From: Halodesulfovibrio sp. MK-HDV | GTDB lineage: Bacteria > Desulfobacterota > Desulfovibrionia > Desulfovibrionales > Desulfovibrionaceae | Length of the DNA: 64,000 nt | Assembly: GCF_009914765.1 (NCBI RefSeq) | Contig: NZ_WYDS01000002.1 | Span: 112,851 to 176,850, forward strand | Direction of reading: 5' to 3' | Shown: positions 8,506 through 16,552 of the stretch, piece after piece | Position numbering within the stretch: the first letter of the stretch is position 1 | Layout of the letters: each line of letters opens with the position of its first letter | Notes under the pieces: generated by a model | Told to the model about the DNA's origin: nothing | What the model saw: the letters and a program-made list of their open reading frames with translations, nothing else | Database searches by the model: none | Translations under genes and position numbers: made by a program

Positions 8506-9120
8506 TTAGTCTTCAGCAATAATTTTTAGCTTAAGTTCTTTTTTGTTTCTTGTAATTAGCGGGAGAGATATTTTTCTTGTTTCCCCTTCCCTGATGCGGA
8601 AAACAACGCGTAATTTATCTTTATGCATTCCAAAAATGATAGATTGAATAATGCCGGATTCGAAGCGTGTGTAGTTAATAACCTCCGGCCCATACTTCCA
8701 ATTCCCCATAATATCTATAGCGGTCGTAGGCGGTGAGGTTACTTTGAATTGTCGAATTTCTTTTGGGGAACCTGTAATTGTTAAATCAGCCTCAAAGCTT
8801 GATTCTGTGAATGAGTAGTTCGTTCGCAGTACGATGCCCTTAGATAATTTAAGTGGCTTAGAAGACGTCTCAGGGGGAACTAAAAGTGGAGTAGGTTGTA
8901 CTGGTTGTTGTATCTCGTTGATGACTAGTTTTTCTGCCTTTATTACATCCTGTCGTATGTCTTCTGAGAGTGTTGCCTCTGTCGTTGCAAAGTTACGATT
9001 AAGGTACTGTAAAAAATCATCAAAATTTCCCCAAACAGTGGCAACAAATAAACAGCCAATGGCTGTAAACCATATAAAAAAGCAAAACCAGTAAGCTCTA
9101 CGTAGACTTGGCCTTAACAT
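8506..9120 (-). CDS. AMIN-like, membrane-anchored protein at the end of the tssJKLM operon
   Basis: A protein of 204 residues with one N-terminal membrane segment (about residues 10-30, AYWFCFFIWFTAIGCLFVATV), a proline-rich linker near 70-90, and a C-terminal beta-rich domain. That domain resembles AMIN, the peptidoglycan/septum-targeting module of amidases and secretins: VTSPPTTAIDIMGNWKY and then IIFGMHKDKLRVVFRIRE fit the family pattern. ATG at 9120 was chosen because CAGGAG lies 7 bp before it; a TTG two codons earlier overlaps that site. The gene follows tssM after 18 bp. It may tie the T6SS membrane complex to peptidoglycan, since the TssL here has no peptidoglycan-binding domain. The domain call is by eye. 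Confidence 0.65.
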   Translation of the reverse strand: MLRPSLRRAYWFCFFIWFTAIGCLFVATVWGNFDDFLQYLNRNFATTEATLSEDIRQDVIKAEKLVINEIQQPVQPTPLLVPPETSSKPLKLSKGIVLRTNYSFTESSFEADLTITGSPKEIRQFKVTSPPTTAIDIMGNWKYGPEVINYTRFESGIIQSIIFGMHKDKLRVVFRIREGETRKISLPLITRNKKELKLKIIAED

Positions 9121-9138
9121 TCCCAAACTCCTGCCATA

Positions 9139-12100
9139 CTATTTTCCCCAATCTTCTGAAGCTGCCAATGGGATATCCACTGGCTTTTCTTCAAAAAGCT
9201 TAACAATTGGTTCGGCACCATTAAATTCATACGGTACATTAATGTATTTAACGTTAGAGAGTGTCAAAAACTCTTTGGCTTCAGGAAAGTCCGTGGAGTC
9301 AAAGGTATACGTGCCTTGTCGGAACTCTTTAAGGAAGTTTTGGAATCCATGGAGCCCAGAATAAGTCTTTTTAAGCGTTTTTTTGGCAAAAAGAATTTGC
9401 AAGTCAGTAGTACCGCATTCGGCAGGTTTCCATGTGAACTTTTGTTCTGTTGGGTAGTTGTAGTTTTTTAATGTTTGCTGCTTATCTCCACACAGAAGAG
9501 TTAGAATCGCACCGTAGGGTTCAACCTTAGCATCGTCGTTTACATCAAGAGGCAGCGGTTTTATTTTGACAAAGTACTTGTCCTGCTGCATTTGGGCTTC
9601 CACATTTTCATGTTGGAGAAAATCTAGGAAATCCATATCAAACGGGAACATCCATCCATGCCAGCTTTTCGCTTCCCACATGCTTCCCGCACGTTCAAGA
9701 AATGGAGCTGCCGTTTTTTGGGTAAACTTTCTGACAAGACCCTTGTTGCCAAAGAGTGCTTGCTGCTTTTTTTCTTCCGGCATGTATTCAACTTTGTTGT
9801 ATACTTGCTGTTCCCAAAGACGTTGTAGATGAGCACTTGCGTCAAATGTGAAAAATCGTACGTTAAAATCAAACGGGCCATTAATAATTTCCCATAATAT
9901 TTCATTTCCGCCTTTGTTGAATAGGCGATGACGCATTTTGCTTATGGCGCTTGAAGCTTTATGGAAAGGCGAATTAACTGGATCGCTGCCAAAGTAGCTG
10001 GACGTTGCTTTGAATATTTCAGGACGAGTTTGTGCAAGGGGAATCATGTCACCGATAGCAGCTACATAGTCTCCAAAATCTTTTTCAGCAGCCTGCACAT
10101 CCAATCCGGAAGTTGTTAGGTGGGTTACGAGCTTAGATAGTTTCTTTTCAGTCCCTCCTAGCAATGATGTAACTGCTTTTTTGTTACCAGATTGTTTGTG
10201 TTGCCACAAAGCTATGACTGCTTCCATTCTATAAACTTCGCCGACCCATTTAGGAATACCTTTTTGATCTACAAAGGGGCGAAGCTCTTTAGCTAGACGC
10301 TGTATCAGGCTTATATAAGGCCCTTTCCCCACAGACATGAGCGCCATGGTTTCTAGGTAGTCTTGCCTGTTGCGAAGTCCATCTTCGCCGCGGTGGAAAG
10401 CATACATAAATTCACGCCAAGCATTTGCGTATTCTAATGTATACCATTCTTCAAAGTTTTTACGTCTGCTTCGGAATGTTGAACTGTTAGCAACGGAGCT
10501 CTCGATGTTATCGAGGAATGCGGTAATGGCTTTTTTGCCTTCTTGGGTAAAGGCAGCAGGAACCATCACTTCTTCCCGCAGAGAGCCTGGAGCAATATCC
10601 CAGAAGGAACTAAGATGAACTGGAGGCAGGTAAGGTTGTTCGTTTGCCCATTCTGCTAACCAGTGCATGTTTACATCTTTCAAATTCATTAAACGGGCAA
10701 GCCACGTATGGCTAAGTTCTAGTTGTTCTTCCACAAGGCGAGGGGATTCTGCCCATGTTAAGTACACTGAAAGAAGTTTAGAAACGACGATAGCAGCATC
10801 TGGCTCTATGCCTTGTTGTTGGAAAATTGAGGCCAATTCATTTTGTGTGTTTACAGTAAGAATTGAAGTATGTTTGGCCCCCGTCATGCGCTTGTTATAA
10901 AGAGAAATCTGTTTTGTGATCAGGTTGATTTGTGCTGCAACTTCAGATTCGGGGGTGTCGGCTGTAAGCGAGAAAATTTGTTTTTCTTGTATTTTACGGA
11001 GTGGTGAAAGTACGTACAGTTCAAAATCTCTACAGAAATTAGCCTTGTAGCTTGCTTCGGCTTCTTTACTTTGTGTTAATCCAAGACGTGGAAGCCACCA
11101 GTCGTTGTTGATGCTACTTACATCTGTAATATTCAGATATATTTTCCCCAATTCCTTGGAGTCTTCCGCAATATTATTTGTAAATTGGGGTTTGGAAATT
11201 AATTCCTGCTCAAAAGTCTCAAGCGCGCGCATGTTGTTCAAATAAACGAGGCTTAAATTCACGCATAGAGCAAACGTGATGAGAAACCAAGATATAAGTC
11301 CCAAATGTTGCGTGATGGTACGCCAGCGCAAAAATTCAATAATAGGGGTAAAAAGAGAACGGTCATTTGGTAATATTTTACCGAAAAAGTCGTACAGGAA
11401 AATACCATTGTCTGTATTAGGGAGAACAGTAGTAACTTGAGGGACAGAGGTGGCACTGCGTAATATGCGTGAAACAGCTTGGCCTGCCTGTCGTCCACTT
11501 GAAAAGAATATGCCGCGAAGAAGAGGTGTTTCCTGATATGGATTGTCGAAGAAGGTAGCCTCTGCAAACACTTTTAATGAATTGCGAAGTGTCTCCAACT
11601 CGTCAGGGAAAGCCAAAAATGCAGGATCATAATCCTGCTGTGTTTCAAGCAGTTGTAAGCGAAGCATTTTTAGACGACTACCCACCTTATCAAAGGTGGT
11701 GTCCACCATGGTGGTCGAATTATCGCGCCCTGTTGTGTTCATGCATCCCATGGCTTGCCGTAGATCTTTCTCGGGGAGTAAGTCTACCAACTCATTGAAT
11801 CCAAATACCAAATCAAGTTTTGTTACCAGAATATACACGGGGAAGCGCACTCCGAGAGTACGCATCAATTCGTTCACACGTCCTCTTAGGCTACGTCCAT
11901 AATTGGCAAGGTCATCTTCACTATCATTGAGAAGTTTTTCGGCAGGAAGAGTTAGAACAAGTCCATTAAGTGGTTCTTGTTTCCGATATTTTGAAAGTAA
12001 GACGAGAAATTCATGCCATTCTTCGTTGTCCGAGCTTTCATCTAGTGGGATGGCATAACGACCTGCGGTATCTAAGAATATTGCTTCTTCAAAGAACCAC

Positions 12101-12588
12101 CAATCGCAGTTGCGGGTAGCTGAAACGCCTTTTACCGGACCTACATCGGTGAGAATGTTTTTAAGGCGTGCGTGGAGTACTGCAGTTGATTTGCCTGAAT
12201 CGCTTTCGCCAAGCACCATGTACCATGGTAATACATACAGGGGATTACCGAATTTGCGCAGGCGGGAATTTTTGAGTGTTTCAATGGCTTCAATCCATCT
12301 ATCCTGCAATTCTTTCATTCTCTGACGTTTATGCAGCGGCGCTTCTTTTATTTGGGCGTCATCCTGCTCAATAATACGCTGAACGAATTGGCGTTCTCTG
12401 GTGCGTAGGAAGTATCTATGAATAAAGAAAGCGGCCATTACTAAGCCGACAATTCCACCTACAATTGCCGCAGCAGCCCACCATGGCCAACCTTGGTGCT
12501 GTGTTATCCACATGGCACCTGCTGTAAGGCCACTAAGTAAGGCAATAACAAAAAGAAGTTTGAGTACAGTGTATATAAATTTGGCCAT
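9139..12588 (-). CDS. tssM: T6SS membrane-complex protein TssM (IcmF family)
   Basis: Inner-membrane scaffold of the T6SS membrane complex, 1149 residues, the normal family size. Two membrane helices lie at about residues 5-27 and 36-57. A cytoplasmic P-loop domain has the Walker A motif GESDSGKST at 127-135 and a DTAGRYAIP switch region. A third membrane helix falls near residue 440 (LGLISWFLITFALCVNLSLVYL), and the large C-terminal periplasmic part would contact the TssJ lipoprotein. The Walker A motif is intact, so NTP binding is possible. The gene follows tssL by about 30 bp and precedes the AMIN-like gene. Confidence 0.95.
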   Translation of the reverse strand: MAKFIYTVLKLLFVIALLSGLTAGAMWITQHQGWPWWAAAAIVGGIVGLVMAAFFIHRYFLRTRERQFVQRIIEQDDAQIKEAPLHKRQRMKELQDRWIEAIETLKNSRLRKFGNPLYVLPWYMVLGESDSGKSTAVLHARLKNILTDVGPVKGVSATRNCDWWFFEEAIFLDTAGRYAIPLDESSDNEEWHEFLVLLSKYRKQEPLNGLVLTLPAEKLLNDSEDDLANYGRSLRGRVNELMRTLGVRFPVYILVTKLDLVFGFNELVDLLPEKDLRQAMGCMNTTGRDNSTTMVDTTFDKVGSRLKMLRLQLLETQQDYDPAFLAFPDELETLRNSLKVFAEATFFDNPYQETPLLRGIFFSSGRQAGQAVSRILRSATSVPQVTTVLPNTDNGIFLYDFFGKILPNDRSLFTPIIEFLRWRTITQHLGLISWFLITFALCVNLSLVYLNNMRALETFEQELISKPQFTNNIAEDSKELGKIYLNITDVSSINNDWWLPRLGLTQSKEAEASYKANFCRDFELYVLSPLRKIQEKQIFSLTADTPESEVAAQINLITKQISLYNKRMTGAKHTSILTVNTQNELASIFQQQGIEPDAAIVVSKLLSVYLTWAESPRLVEEQLELSHTWLARLMNLKDVNMHWLAEWANEQPYLPPVHLSSFWDIAPGSLREEVMVPAAFTQEGKKAITAFLDNIESSVANSSTFRSRRKNFEEWYTLEYANAWREFMYAFHRGEDGLRNRQDYLETMALMSVGKGPYISLIQRLAKELRPFVDQKGIPKWVGEVYRMEAVIALWQHKQSGNKKAVTSLLGGTEKKLSKLVTHLTTSGLDVQAAEKDFGDYVAAIGDMIPLAQTRPEIFKATSSYFGSDPVNSPFHKASSAISKMRHRLFNKGGNEILWEIINGPFDFNVRFFTFDASAHLQRLWEQQVYNKVEYMPEEKKQQALFGNKGLVRKFTQKTAAPFLERAGSMWEAKSWHGWMFPFDMDFLDFLQHENVEAQMQQDKYFVKIKPLPLDVNDDAKVEPYGAILTLLCGDKQQTLKNYNYPTEQKFTWKPAECGTTDLQILFAKKTLKKTYSGLHGFQNFLKEFRQGTYTFDSTDFPEAKEFLTLSNVKYINVPYEFNGAEPIVKLFEEKPVDIPLAASEDWGK

Positions 12589-12619
12589 GTGTACCTACAG
12601 TTACTGGGCTGCGGGAAAT

Positions 12620-13372
12620 CTATGGAAGTTCCAGCATGTTGTTGAGGATGCCCCAGTATGTGAAAAAAATTATTGCTGTAATCAAACCAGGTAGAGCAAT
12701 TAATGACCAGAAAGAGAGATCAAAGACTCTACTGTGCTTTGTTGTTTCAATTTTGCTGCCATTGCTATAAGCGGATGCAAAAAGTTGTTGTTCATGATTG
12801 TTCTCAGCTAAGCCTTCTTCTTTTCGCATGATTGAAAGGCATTGAGCTTTAAGCTTAGACAAGCTGTCGTCAGCCCCCTCCATAAAGAATTTTCCGGAAA
12901 ATCCTAGTTCGAGGCATAGAGTGAAAACGGCTAGAACAGCTGGTAAGTCACGTCCACTTTTCTTGGGCGTCGGAGGTGTGTCGTACAACTCCAGTAGCTC
13001 AGGAAAGGGTGAAGTGTTTTTATCAGTTTCTTGGTGTTGTTCTTCGAGCAGTTTACTCAACCGTACAAAAAACTCTTCTCCTGCTGTTGAACAGCCGAAG
13101 TACGTTCGTTGCAGTGGCTGGTGCAGCCATTGTTCTCGCCAGCTTAATTGAGAGCACAGTATGGTTTCGTCAACCCATGCATAGACGGCAAAGCGTGCAT
13201 CATCATAGTCCTCATTGCAGGCAGTAGTTGTTCCACGCTCTGCTTCAATGATGGTTGTGAGACGTCGAATGTCCTGACTGAATGGTTCAAATTGCAACAG
13301 ATCTCCACCCTTGCCATTAACGACATGGGAGACGAGAGCAATGATCTCAAGGAAACTATCCACAAGAGCCAT
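12620..13372 (-). CDS. tssL: T6SS membrane-complex protein TssL (DotU/IcmH family)
   Basis: A 250-residue DotU-family protein: a cytoplasmic helical domain with the family motifs AVYAWVDETILCS and ELGFSGKF, then a single C-terminal membrane helix (about residues 222-243, LIALPGLITAIIFFTYWGIL). It partners TssM and TssJ and docks the baseplate through TssK. There is no C-terminal OmpA-like peptidoglycan-binding domain, so this is the short form. The neighbouring tssK stop is 3 bp upstream of its start, indicating tight coupling. Confidence 0.93.
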   Translation of the reverse strand: MALVDSFLEIIALVSHVVNGKGGDLLQFEPFSQDIRRLTTIIEAERGTTTACNEDYDDARFAVYAWVDETILCSQLSWREQWLHQPLQRTYFGCSTAGEEFFVRLSKLLEEQHQETDKNTSPFPELLELYDTPPTPKKSGRDLPAVLAVFTLCLELGFSGKFFMEGADDSLSKLKAQCLSIMRKEEGLAENNHEQQLFASAYSNGSKIETTKHSRVFDLSFWSLIALPGLITAIIFFTYWGILNNMLELP

Positions 13373-13375
13373 AGG

Positions 13376-14761
13376 TTACCCCTTTAGTACTCCAAGCTGA
13401 ATAGATAGGTCTTCTGGTGCTTGATCCCAATATAATGAAATACTTGCACCACTTTCTACGCTTTGCCAGAGCGGATGTTCTGGGTCGAGTTTGAAGTATG
13501 AGGTCGCTTTGGCTTTTGGCAGCCCCCTTGGCGGGCCATCATGCGAAATTACAGGAATACCCTGCACCGCCCTTGCCAAAATGGTGGTCATTCCACGAGT
13601 GGAGCTGACTTTTACTACAGACTGAAACGCGTCATTGACTTCTTGAGCTGGCATCGCAGTGGTAACAATTAGCCAGTAACTATGACTTTCGTTAAATGCC
13701 CGAGGAGAGATTTCAGCAGTGTAGTAGCGTTCAGCTTTTGTGAAGCGAATAAGAAATTCAGGGCCTACGGCAATACCGGAAAGCAGTCTGGCGAGCACGT
13801 CATGTGCAGCTTTAAAACACGGATACGGGGTTGTGTGTTCAAATTCAGGAAGAAGGCTGACGCCGTCTATTGTTTCGCCTAAAGCGGAAAGTTCTGCGGA
13901 AAAGCAGGAGAGCTCTCCTATGAAGGTACGAAGACGCATGTATACTTCCCACGGATGCATCGCGCAGGAATTAGAAAGCATTTGAATTTCCGGAGCAAAG
14001 CGGCTGACAGTGCGTAGCGCAAGAAAGAACACCATGTATGCACCGTCGCCACCATCGGTGATGTTGCTTGTAGCTTTAAATTGTTCCAATTTGTTGCAAG
14101 CTGCAAGCACACGGTCACGTATGTCTTTCACAATTCTCATTAAACTAGGAGATGCATCGTGTGTAAGGCATGGTGCTGCGTATTCAGGGTTAAGAAGAAT
14201 TTCGCTGCCATCACGTACAAGCTGAGCAATGGGAAGAAGCGTGTAGTCAGAAGCTTCTGCAAGCTCATTTTCCCAGAAAATTTTGCAATCAAGATGAAGA
14301 CGTTTTATTTCGCCCGGCTGGCCGTTACTATGCATATCATGCATATTTTCCGGTGAGAGCGAACTTATGTACCGAGTGCGGACGCCGTTATCGTTTTGAA
14401 CATCATCCACCTCTGTTACGTTGGCGCTTGAACCATTCCAGCGGCGTATGCCGAGGTAAACTTGAAAAGGCTTGTCGCGTTCAGTCCAAACGTCCTTGAA
14501 GGAACGTGCTCGAGTAACGGTGTTACCCGGAAGTTCCGCTAGGGTTCCATCTTGAAAAATGCATACAGCCTTGGTTAGTTCAAAAACATTTTCGTACAAG
14601 GCGTCTTCGCGTATTTCTTGTGAGACTACGCCCCAGTGGTGCTGGTGGGTAACTGCAAAATGACGATGAAGTGTGTATTCATTGTGTCGATCAGAAAGTT
14701 GAAAATGTTGCGGCTGTAAAAAAAGTCCTTGGTACCAGTATACGGGTTTTTCAGAACGCAC
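13376..14761 (-). CDS. tssK: T6SS baseplate adaptor TssK
   Basis: A protein of 461 residues, typical of TssK, the trimeric adaptor that joins the baseplate wedges to the TssL/TssM membrane complex. The N-terminus has the hallmark VYWYQGLFLQPQHFQLSDRH. The middle has RDRVLAACNKLEQFK and the C-terminus SISLYWDQAPEDLSIQLGVLKG. No membrane segment is seen. The start codon directly abuts the tssJ stop at 14762, which implies translational coupling. Confidence 0.95.
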   Translation of the reverse strand: MRSEKPVYWYQGLFLQPQHFQLSDRHNEYTLHRHFAVTHQHHWGVVSQEIREDALYENVFELTKAVCIFQDGTLAELPGNTVTRARSFKDVWTERDKPFQVYLGIRRWNGSSANVTEVDDVQNDNGVRTRYISSLSPENMHDMHSNGQPGEIKRLHLDCKIFWENELAEASDYTLLPIAQLVRDGSEILLNPEYAAPCLTHDASPSLMRIVKDIRDRVLAACNKLEQFKATSNITDGGDGAYMVFFLALRTVSRFAPEIQMLSNSCAMHPWEVYMRLRTFIGELSCFSAELSALGETIDGVSLLPEFEHTTPYPCFKAAHDVLARLLSGIAVGPEFLIRFTKAERYYTAEISPRAFNESHSYWLIVTTAMPAQEVNDAFQSVVKVSSTRGMTTILARAVQGIPVISHDGPPRGLPKAKATSYFKLDPEHPLWQSVESGASISLYWDQAPEDLSIQLGVLKG

Positions 14762-15409
14762 TTATTTTCCCCCCACCGTTTGCATAGAGTTTGGGCTGAG
14801 TAAAATACCGGTCTTAAATTTTGCCGGTGAATATTTGCTTTTTTTCCACCACAACATGCCAGATTTATTTACGCTAATGGGGAATTCATAAATTCGGGTA
14901 ACCAAGCCGGGAACGATGTCGTAATATCCTGCAACCACGCCAAGATATTTTGTTCCTTCGTCGCGATCCAGCACAATTTTTTGGTTGCCATCGGGTTGGA
15001 TGAAGATGCGTTTAGTTGAAGTAACGTCTGAGCCAAAATTTTTGCAGGTAAGTAATTTTTCAATACCAACTACGGAATTAGAATACTCTGTAAAACCTTT
15101 ACGAGCTGAGAGTTGGTACAGGCATATCATCAGTGTGTGCGGCTGACCGTTGTATTCATTTAATTTACCCTTAGTGAAAACATCGAGGGTGATAGCATCT
15201 TTTTGAAATCCCCAATGTATTGCTGCCGGCGTGTCGGCAGGGGAGGGGAGGACAGAGGAAAGCGTAGGTGGTTCAACCACCAAAGGCTGTGGAGATTTGA
15301 CAACCACAGCATCTTCTGGACGGACTCCACCGCATCCGGTTAGCCCGAGAAGGGCAACAATAAGCATCGAGCCGATGCAAGTTGATGCAAGTTTCTTATT
15401 GTTCCACAT
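14762..15409 (-). CDS. tssJ: T6SS outer-membrane lipoprotein TssJ
   Basis: A 215-residue lipoprotein. The signal peptide has a hydrophobic core and the lipobox LTGC with Cys26 as the lipidation site. The mature part carries a beta-sandwich with the family-like LMICLYQLSARKGFTEY strand. TssJ anchors the TssM periplasmic domain to the outer membrane. It is the first gene of the second T6SS operon: a strong Shine-Dalgarno (GGAGGAG) precedes the ATG at 15409, and a promoter-like sequence lies directly upstream. Confidence 0.9.
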   Translation of the reverse strand: MWNNKKLASTCIGSMLIVALLGLTGCGGVRPEDAVVVKSPQPLVVEPPTLSSVLPSPADTPAAIHWGFQKDAITLDVFTKGKLNEYNGQPHTLMICLYQLSARKGFTEYSNSVVGIEKLLTCKNFGSDVTSTKRIFIQPDGNQKIVLDRDEGTKYLGVVAGYYDIVPGLVTRIYEFPISVNKSGMLWWKKSKYSPAKFKTGILLSPNSMQTVGGK

Positions 15410-15429
15410 TTGTGCTCACTCCTCCGATC

Positions 15430-15458
15430 ATTATATTTTGGAAACCTAACATTGTTAT
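15430..15458 (-). promoter_or_regulatory. Possible sigma-70 promoter of the tssJKLM operon
   Basis: On the minus strand, ATAACA (15453-15458) and a perfect -10 TATAAT (15430-15435) are 17 bp apart, about 20 bp before the tssJ start codon. That leaves a short leader containing the ribosome-binding site. The rest of the 15459-15723 gap is AT-rich and shows nothing else clear. Confidence 0.4.
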
Positions 15459-15723
15459 GTGAAAAAATACAGCAGGATATGCTTGTATGTTATTTTTAGT
15501 ATAGAGTTCAGTTCGAGAGTTGCTGATTAGAAAAAGGTAACAGTAGATGCTTATAAATAGGGTTTTGTACGGTACTTTTTAGATGTGTTTTTAGATGAGT
15601 GGAGAAACTTGGTAGGAATAGAATTAACTAACTGCGTAGATTCTATTCCTCGTATTTTATAAGAGGGGCACTATGAGTTTGAACAAGGTGAGTTGTGGAT
15701 AACTTGGTTACCTATAAAAAGTA

Positions 15724-15749
15724 ACACCGCCCCAGATGCAGGGCGGTGT
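15724..15749 (-). terminator. Terminator of the main T6SS operon
   Basis: A 9-bp GC-rich stem ACACCGCCC / GGGCGGTGT with an 8-nt loop is followed, on the minus strand, by TTACTTTTT. It lies 28 bp after the stop of the 257-residue protein. It separates the vgrG-to-tssH unit from the tssJKLM unit. Confidence 0.8.
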
Positions 15750-15776
15750 GTGAAATATACGTTGGACGGATTGATG

Positions 15777-16550
15777 CTAAGAAAGAGTAATTGAAAAGAG
15801 GTCAGCTTCTTCCCCTTCCGGCAGTTGACCGAAAAGAATTGATGAAGGGGTTCCTGTAAACCGTAAATAGTAGGATTCCTGTGCGCTGATCTGATTTTTT
15901 ACAGCCCACCCTGTGTATTTTTTCCCGCTGTGCTGCAATGTAATGCCCTTCATTGGAAAGTTTACAACACTTTTTGCAGGAACAATTTCAGCAGGGCCTA
16001 CTCCATGGTCAGTAATTTCTCCTGAATCCACCGCGAAGATCATACCGTTCCACTGTTGCGTTGTCGGTCCAACTTCAATCCATTGACCAAGCTTAGGCAT
16101 GGGGTGCATGGCTAGTCGATAATCCGCAACGACCGGTGTTGCTGGTATGTTTACAATCGCAACGGCTTTTACGGCGATATTATCAGTTGGTTTAAGCAGC
16201 GTTACTCCTTGCAAAGGAGTTGGAAGCGTTGCTGCATCTAGTAGACCATCTGTGCATTGGAGTATTATTGGAAATTCATGGCCTTTTGCGGCCTGTATAG
16301 TTAGTGCCAACGATGACAGCCCGTACCTGATTGCACTATCTGAAAAACTGGATTCAGTCCCTTGTATGAGCCATGCATCAAATGGGTTCTTTTCAAGCTC
16401 ATGTAAGGGGGCTGACCATTCCATTTCCTCGTTATTGGCTGACCAGAAATGTCCGCCTACGTTGAGGCCGTATTTATGGAGTGTTTCAAAAAGGGTACGA
16501 CCTTTTGCCTCATCCTTCTCCAGTAATGAAACCCAAACTGTTTTGTTCAT
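15777..16550 (-). CDS. Unknown protein at the 3' end of the main T6SS operon
   Basis: A 257-residue soluble protein that I do not recognise. No signal peptide or membrane helix is seen. The first two thirds look like an alternating alpha/beta fold (TVWVSLLEKDEAKGRTLF, DAWLIQGTESSF, FPIILQCTDGL). The last third is beta-rich (GMIFAVDSGEITDHGVGPAEIV, TGWAVKNQISAQESYYLRFTG). It starts 2 bp after tssH and is the last gene before the terminator. It is therefore co-expressed with the sheath-disassembly ATPase and could be an accessory factor of this T6SS subtype. Immunity protein or effector are alternatives without direct support. Confidence 0.6.
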   Translation of the reverse strand: MNKTVWVSLLEKDEAKGRTLFETLHKYGLNVGGHFWSANNEEMEWSAPLHELEKNPFDAWLIQGTESSFSDSAIRYGLSSLALTIQAAKGHEFPIILQCTDGLLDAATLPTPLQGVTLLKPTDNIAVKAVAIVNIPATPVVADYRLAMHPMPKLGQWIEVGPTTQQWNGMIFAVDSGEITDHGVGPAEIVPAKSVVNFPMKGITLQHSGKKYTGWAVKNQISAQESYYLRFTGTPSSILFGQLPEGEEADLFSITLS

Positions 16551-16552
16551 GA

